Shown here one piece after another: positions 60,786-64,000 of a DNA stretch of 64,000 bases. Under the pieces are notes generated by a model. It saw only the letters and a program-made list of their open reading frames with translations. It had not been told where the DNA came from and ran no database searches. The translations under genes were made by a program, and so were the position numbers. Positions within the stretch are counted from its first letter, which is position 1. Each line of letters starts with the position of its first letter. Source of the stretch: Modestobacter versicolor (GTDB lineage Bacteria; Actinomycetota; Actinomycetes; Mycobacteriales; Geodermatophilaceae); assembly GCF_014195485.1 (NCBI RefSeq), contig NZ_JACIBU010000001.1, positions 1,364,001 through 1,428,000 on the forward strand. The letters run 5' to 3'.

Positions 60786-61918
60786 TCCGCGGGGTGGTGC
60801 GCGCCGGCGCGGGCCTGTCGGTGCTCGGGGCGCTGCACGCGGCGGTCAACACCCGGCTGCTGCGCCGGCCGCCGGACGCCCCCCGCCCGGTGCGGCGGCC
60901 GGTCACCGTCGTGCTCCCGGTCCGCGACGAGGTGGCGCAGGTGGCCGGCTGCCTGGCCGCCGTCCTCGACCAGCGGGGTGTCCCCGACCTGCAGGTGGTC
61001 GTCGTCGACGACGGCTCCACCGACGGCACCGCCGAGCGGGTCGTCACCGACGACCGGGTCCGGCTGGTGCGCGCGGTCCCGCCGGCGCCAGGCTGGCTGG
61101 GCAAGCCGAACGCCTGCGCGCAGGGCGCCGCGGCGGCCCCCGACGCCGAGGTGCTGGTCTTCCTGGACGCCGACGTCCGGCTGATGCCCGACGCCGTCGC
61201 CTCCGCCGTCGCGGTGCTCGACGACGCCGAGCTGGACCTGGTCTCCCCCTGGCCCCGGCAGCTCACCGGCAGCGCCGCCGAACGGCTGGTCCAGCCGCTG
61301 CAGCAGTGGCTGTGGGGCACGCTGCTGCCGCTGCGGCTGGCCGAGCGCTCGCCCCGGCCGTCGCTGGCAGCCGCCAACGGGCAGTTCCTGGTGCTCCGGC
61401 GGGCGGCCTACGACCGGGCCGGCGGGCACGCCGCGGTGCGCGGTGAGGTGATCGAGGACGTCGCCCTGCTGCGCGCGGTCAAGGCCGCCGGTGGCCGGGG
61501 CGTCGTCGTCGACGGCTCCACGCTGGCCGCCTGCCGGATGTACGACGGCTGGCCGGGCGTGCGCGACGGCTACGCCAAGTCGCTGTGGTCGGCGCTGGGC
61601 GGGCACCCGGCCGCCGCGGTCGGGGCGGCGGCCGCGCTGAGCGCCGTCTGGCTGCTCCCGCCGCTGGCCGCGCTGACCGGTTCGCGGGCCGGGCTCGCCG
61701 GCTACGCCGCCGGGGTGGCCGGCCGCGCCGCCGTCGCCGCCCGCACCGGCGGCCGGGTCTGGCCCGACGCGCTGGCCCACCCGGTGTCGATCGCGCTGCT
61801 GGACGTGCTGGTCGCCCGCTCGGTGGCCGGGCACCGGCGGGGCGCGCTGCACTGGCGGGGCCGCCCGGTGACCGTGCCCGCGCCGGACGCCGGGCCCTCG
61901 GCCACGATGGGCGCGTGA
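60782..61918 (+). CDS. Family 2 glycosyltransferase (carotenoid glycosylation, CruC-like)
   Basis: A 378-aa membrane-bound GT2 enzyme. VTVVLPVRDEVAQVAGCL and VVVVDDGSTDGTAER bind the nucleotide sugar, LVFLDADVRLMPDA carries the DxD, and EVIEDVALLRAVKAAGG the catalytic Asp. Two or three C-terminal hydrophobic segments lie at about 275-350. Its place after the desaturase and CruF-like genes supports a role in glycosylating a hydroxylated carotenoid; the sugar is unknown. GTG 60782 overlaps the upstream stop. Confidence 0.87.
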   Translation: MIRGVVRAGAGLSVLGALHAAVNTRLLRRPPDAPRPVRRPVTVVLPVRDEVAQVAGCLAAVLDQRGVPDLQVVVVDDGSTDGTAERVVTDDRVRLVRAVPPAPGWLGKPNACAQGAAAAPDAEVLVFLDADVRLMPDAVASAVAVLDDAELDLVSPWPRQLTGSAAERLVQPLQQWLWGTLLPLRLAERSPRPSLAAANGQFLVLRRAAYDRAGGHAAVRGEVIEDVALLRAVKAAGGRGVVVDGSTLAACRMYDGWPGVRDGYAKSLWSALGGHPAAAVGAAAALSAVWLLPPLAALTGSRAGLAGYAAGVAGRAAVAARTGGRVWPDALAHPVSIALLDVLVARSVAGHRRGALHWRGRPVTVPAPDAGPSATMGA

Positions 61919-62562
61919 CCTCACCTCCCCGCGTGCACTTCGACCCCGCCGAGATGGAGCCGGGCGCCTTCTACCGGGTGCTGAACTCGGTGGTGGTGCC
62001 CCGGCCGATCGCCTGGGTGTGCACCCGCTCGACGGCCGGCGTGCTCAACCTGGCGCCGCACTCCTTCTACACCGTGGCCTGCGTCGACCCGCCGGTCGTC
62101 CAGTTCACCTCGGTGGGCCGCAAGGACTCGCTGACCAACGCCGAGCAGACCCGGGAGTTCACCGTCAGCCTCACCCCGGAGTCGCTGTTCGAGCAGGTCA
62201 ACGCCACCGGCACGGACTTCCCGCCGGACCACGACGAGGCCGAGCACACCGGCGTCCGGCTGGAGCCCAGCGACGTCGTGGGCGTGCCGCGGGTCGCGGA
62301 GTCGCCGGTGTCGCTGGAGTGCGTCCTGCAGGGCACGGTGTCCTTCGGCGACAGCACCGTCGTCTTCGGCCGGGTGGTGCACATCGCCGTCCACGAGGAC
62401 GCCGTGCGCGACGGCCGGCCGCGGATCGAGGCGCTGCGGCCGCTGGCCCGGCTGGGCGGCAACGAGTGGTCGACGATCGGCGAGGTCAAGGAGATCCGCC
62501 GGATCCCCTACCGCGACTGGAGCGCGGACCCCGGCATCGGCGAGCGCCTGCGCGGCGGCTGA
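61915..62562 (+). CDS. Flavin reductase-like (FMN-binding split barrel) protein
   Basis: A 215-aa flavin reductase family protein. FYRVLNSVVVPRPIAWVCTRS and LNLAPHSFYTVACVDPPVVQF form the FMN site, and NEWSTIGEVKEIRRIPYRDW closes the domain. Substrate and partner unknown. GTG 61915 overlaps the glycosyltransferase stop (GTGA), so it belongs to the same transcript; whether it serves the carotenoid pathway is unclear. A 3'-end repeat follows. Confidence 0.88.
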   Translation: MTSPPRVHFDPAEMEPGAFYRVLNSVVVPRPIAWVCTRSTAGVLNLAPHSFYTVACVDPPVVQFTSVGRKDSLTNAEQTREFTVSLTPESLFEQVNATGTDFPPDHDEAEHTGVRLEPSDVVGVPRVAESPVSLECVLQGTVSFGDSTVVFGRVVHIAVHEDAVRDGRPRIEALRPLARLGGNEWSTIGEVKEIRRIPYRDWSADPGIGERLRGG

Positions 62563-62565
62563 CGA

Positions 62566-62621
62566 GGGACCACCCTTCCCCCACGCCTCGCAGGCTGGGC
62601 GCGGGACCCTGGAGGGCGGCC
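62566..62621 (+). repeat. Intergenic palindromic repeat, copy 6 (3'-end element)
   Basis: Plus-strand orientation, four bases after the flavin reductase stop. Arms GGACCACCCTTCC (62567-62579) and GGAGGGCGGCC (62611-62621) pair with mismatches, and the core CCTCGCAGGC and GCGGGACCCTGGAGGG is family-like. It lies between convergent genes. Confidence 0.75.
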
Positions 62622-62632
62622 GTTCCGGTCCG

Positions 62633-63613
62633 TCACGAAGCGGGCAGGAAGGGGGCGACCTCGTCGGCCGCGTCGGCGCCGAAGGCCTCGGCGAAGCGGG
62701 CGAGGAACGGCTCGCGGGGCAGGGTGTACTCCTGGGTGCCGATCACCTCGACCGCCGCCGTCGCCACCGCGGAGCCGACCTGGGTGGCCCGCTCGACCCC
62801 CAGCCCCCACTGCCGTGCGGCGACGAAGCCGGCGCGCAGCGCGTCGCCGCCCCCGGTCGGCTCGACCGGCTTGGTCTCCGGCACCGCGATGACGTCGATG
62901 GGTGCGGTGTCGGCCTGCTCGACCCGCACCCCGTTGGCCGCCCGGGTGGTGACCCAGGTGCCGACCCGGGCGAGCACCTCGGCCTCGGTCCAGCCGGTCT
63001 TCTGCAGCAGCAGGGCGTGCTCGTACTCGTTGGTGAACAGCAGGTCCGCGCCCTCGACCAGCTCGCGGATCAGCTCGCCGTCGGCCCACGCCAGCTGCTG
63101 GGAGGGGTCGGCCAGGAACGGGTAGCCGCGGTCCCGGCACTCCTGGGTGTGCTGCGCCATCGCCTTCGGGTCGTTGGGGCCGACGATCACCAGGTCGACG
63201 GTGCCGACCCGCTTCTCGACCGGGGCCAGCTCGATCAGCGAGGCCTCGGACATGGCGCCGGAGTAGAACGACGCGATCTGGTTGTTCGCCACGTCGGTCG
63301 TGCAGGTGAACCGGGCGGTGTGCTTGAGCTCCGACCAGTGCACGCTGCCGGTGTCGACCCCGTGCCGGGTCAGCCAGGCGTCGTAGTCGTCGAAGTCCGC
63401 GCCGACCGCGCCCACGAGCACCGGGCGCAGACCCAGCAGACCCAGCCCGTAGGCCATGTTGGCGCCTGCCCCGCCGCGGTGCTGCACCAGGTCGTCGACG
63501 AGGAAGGAGAGCGAGACGTTCTCCATCTTCCCCTCGACGAACTGGTCGGTGAACTTGCCGGGGAAGGTCATCAGGTGGTCGGTGGCGATGGAACCGGTCA
63601 CGACGACGGGCAT
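62633..63613 (-). CDS. adoK: PfkB family kinase, adenosine kinase-like (AdoK)
   Basis: A 326-aa ribokinase-fold enzyme. It follows the mycobacterial adenosine kinase sequence I remember: VTGSIATDHLMTFPGKF, VSLSFLVDDLVQHRGG, HTARFTCTTDVANNQIASFY, FLADPSQQLAWADGE, LFTNEYEHALLLQKTGW, and PTGGGDALRAGF with the catalytic Asp. The expected reaction is adenosine to AMP in purine salvage. ATG 63613 has GGAGGA upstream, somewhat far (11 bases). A longer GTG start (63676) would add 21 residues that do not look like the family. Confidence 0.9.
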   Translation of the reverse strand: MPVVVTGSIATDHLMTFPGKFTDQFVEGKMENVSLSFLVDDLVQHRGGAGANMAYGLGLLGLRPVLVGAVGADFDDYDAWLTRHGVDTGSVHWSELKHTARFTCTTDVANNQIASFYSGAMSEASLIELAPVEKRVGTVDLVIVGPNDPKAMAQHTQECRDRGYPFLADPSQQLAWADGELIRELVEGADLLFTNEYEHALLLQKTGWTEAEVLARVGTWVTTRAANGVRVEQADTAPIDVIAVPETKPVEPTGGGDALRAGFVAARQWGLGVERATQVGSAVATAAVEVIGTQEYTLPREPFLARFAEAFGADAADEVAPFLPAS

Positions 63614-63688
63614 GAGGGGGGCTTCCTCCGGGACGGCGGCCACCAGCGGCCGGCGGGCCCGGCCGGGTACGAGCACCGGGGCGGGTCC

Positions 63689-63694
63689 AGCGTA
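63689..63694 (-). promoter_or_regulatory. Possible -10 box of the adenosine kinase gene
   Basis: TACGCT on the minus strand (TANNNT), about 75 bases before ATG 63613, giving a short leader with GGAGGA. No -35 box is evident. Confidence 0.35.
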
Positions 63695-63728
63695 GGAGCA
63701 GCGGCCCGGGGCCGCCCGGGGTGGGCCG

Positions 63729-64000
63729 TCAGTCGGCCAGCGCGCGGCGCAGCTGGACGCCGAGCTGCGCCGTGCCCACGACGCCGAGCAGGCAGCCCAC
63801 CGCGGCGCCGGTGGTGACCACCACGTCGGTGAGCCCCGCCCCGGCCACCACCCCGGCGCCGCCCAGCGTGAAGCCCGCCATCGCCACCCGGGTGGGGCGC
63901 TCCCACACCGAGATCGCGCCGGTCTCGCTGACCCCGGCCTGCCCGGCCCGGGCCCGCAGGTAGTCCGGCAGCCAGCACAGCGCCCCGAAGGCGACGGCCA
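63729..64000 (-). CDS. CDP-alcohol phosphatidyltransferase-like protein, C-terminal part
   Basis: The gene runs in from the right edge; 89 codons and the TGA at 63731-63729 are visible. LPDYLRARAGQAGVSETGAISVWERPTR includes the arginine-rich cytoplasmic loop that follows the active site in CDP-alcohol phosphatidyltransferases (ARA ... ER.TR), and two hydrophobic segments follow. The catalytic CDP-binding motif would lie outside the window, so the assignment rests on the tail only. It may make a phosphatidylinositol-type lipid. Confidence 0.6.
   Translation of the reverse strand, partial: AVAFGALCWLPDYLRARAGQAGVSETGAISVWERPTRVAMAGFTLGGAGVVAGAGLTDVVVTTGAAVGCLLGVVGTAQLGVQLRRALAD

Overview
The window is chromosomal DNA from a very GC-rich actinobacterium. 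Third codon positions are almost all G or C, GTG starts and 4-base stop/start overlaps are common, and the cell-division cluster carries wag31 (DivIVA), SepF and a meso-DAP-type MurE. The eukaryote-like IleRS, DnaE2 and DUF3040 proteins also fit, as does a carotenoid gene set. A pigmented family such as Geodermatophilaceae is my best guess; this is inference from gene content and style, not from a marker gene. I see no tRNA, rRNA, insertion sequence, prophage or CRISPR array.

Layout. (1) 1-7.7 kb: hisC (cut by the window start) and hisD, a divergent LON-domain protein, a DUF2567-like membrane protein and replicative dnaE. (2) 7.9-10.8 kb: a minus-strand operon lspA-rluD-CPBP protease-GNAT. 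(3) 11-17.4 kb: mqo, a CPA1-type antiporter and ileS. (4) 17.4-39.2 kb: the division and cell wall (dcw) cluster, all on the minus strand and read from right to left: mraZ, rsmH, ftsL-like, ftsI, murE, murF, mraY, murD, ftsW, murG, murC, ftsQ, an inserted AhpD-like gene, ftsZ, pgeF, yggS, sepF, yggT, wag31. Many of these genes overlap by 4 bases. Two conserved control elements are visible: a 10-bp-spaced MraZ box array upstream of mraZ, and two tandem hairpins with the same CTTCCCC loop in the rsmH leader, matching what I recall of the actinobacterial mraW RNA motif. (5) 39.4-44.2 kb: moxR-DUF58-transglutaminase operon. (6) 44.2-46.7 kb: a frameshifted small gene, a DUF3040 protein and SOS-controlled dinB. 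(7) 46.8-49.4 kb: an operon encoding a peptide with twelve tandem Asp-Gly-Gly-Ala units, a JmjC-type Fe(II)/2-oxoglutarate oxygenase and a sucrase/ferredoxin-like protein. This is the most unusual system in the window. (8) 49.4-57 kb: a phosphodiesterase, a methyltransferase, two small conserved proteins, and a LexA-boxed operon DUF6504-HEPN-dnaE2. (9) 57.2-62.6 kb: YbaK-like and GNAT proteins coupled to a carotenoid module (FAD desaturase/oxidase, CruF-like, glycosyltransferase) and a flavin reductase-like protein. (10) 62.6-64 kb: an adenosine kinase-like gene and the 3' end of a CDP-alcohol phosphatidyltransferase.

Non-coding structure. A family of about 55-bp imperfect palindromes occurs six times. 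Each copy lies 3-6 bases after a stop codon and in the same orientation relative to that gene, and the outer stem changes by matched substitutions on both arms. Several genes have a TANNNT -10 box 6-8 bases before the start codon, which suggests leaderless mRNAs.
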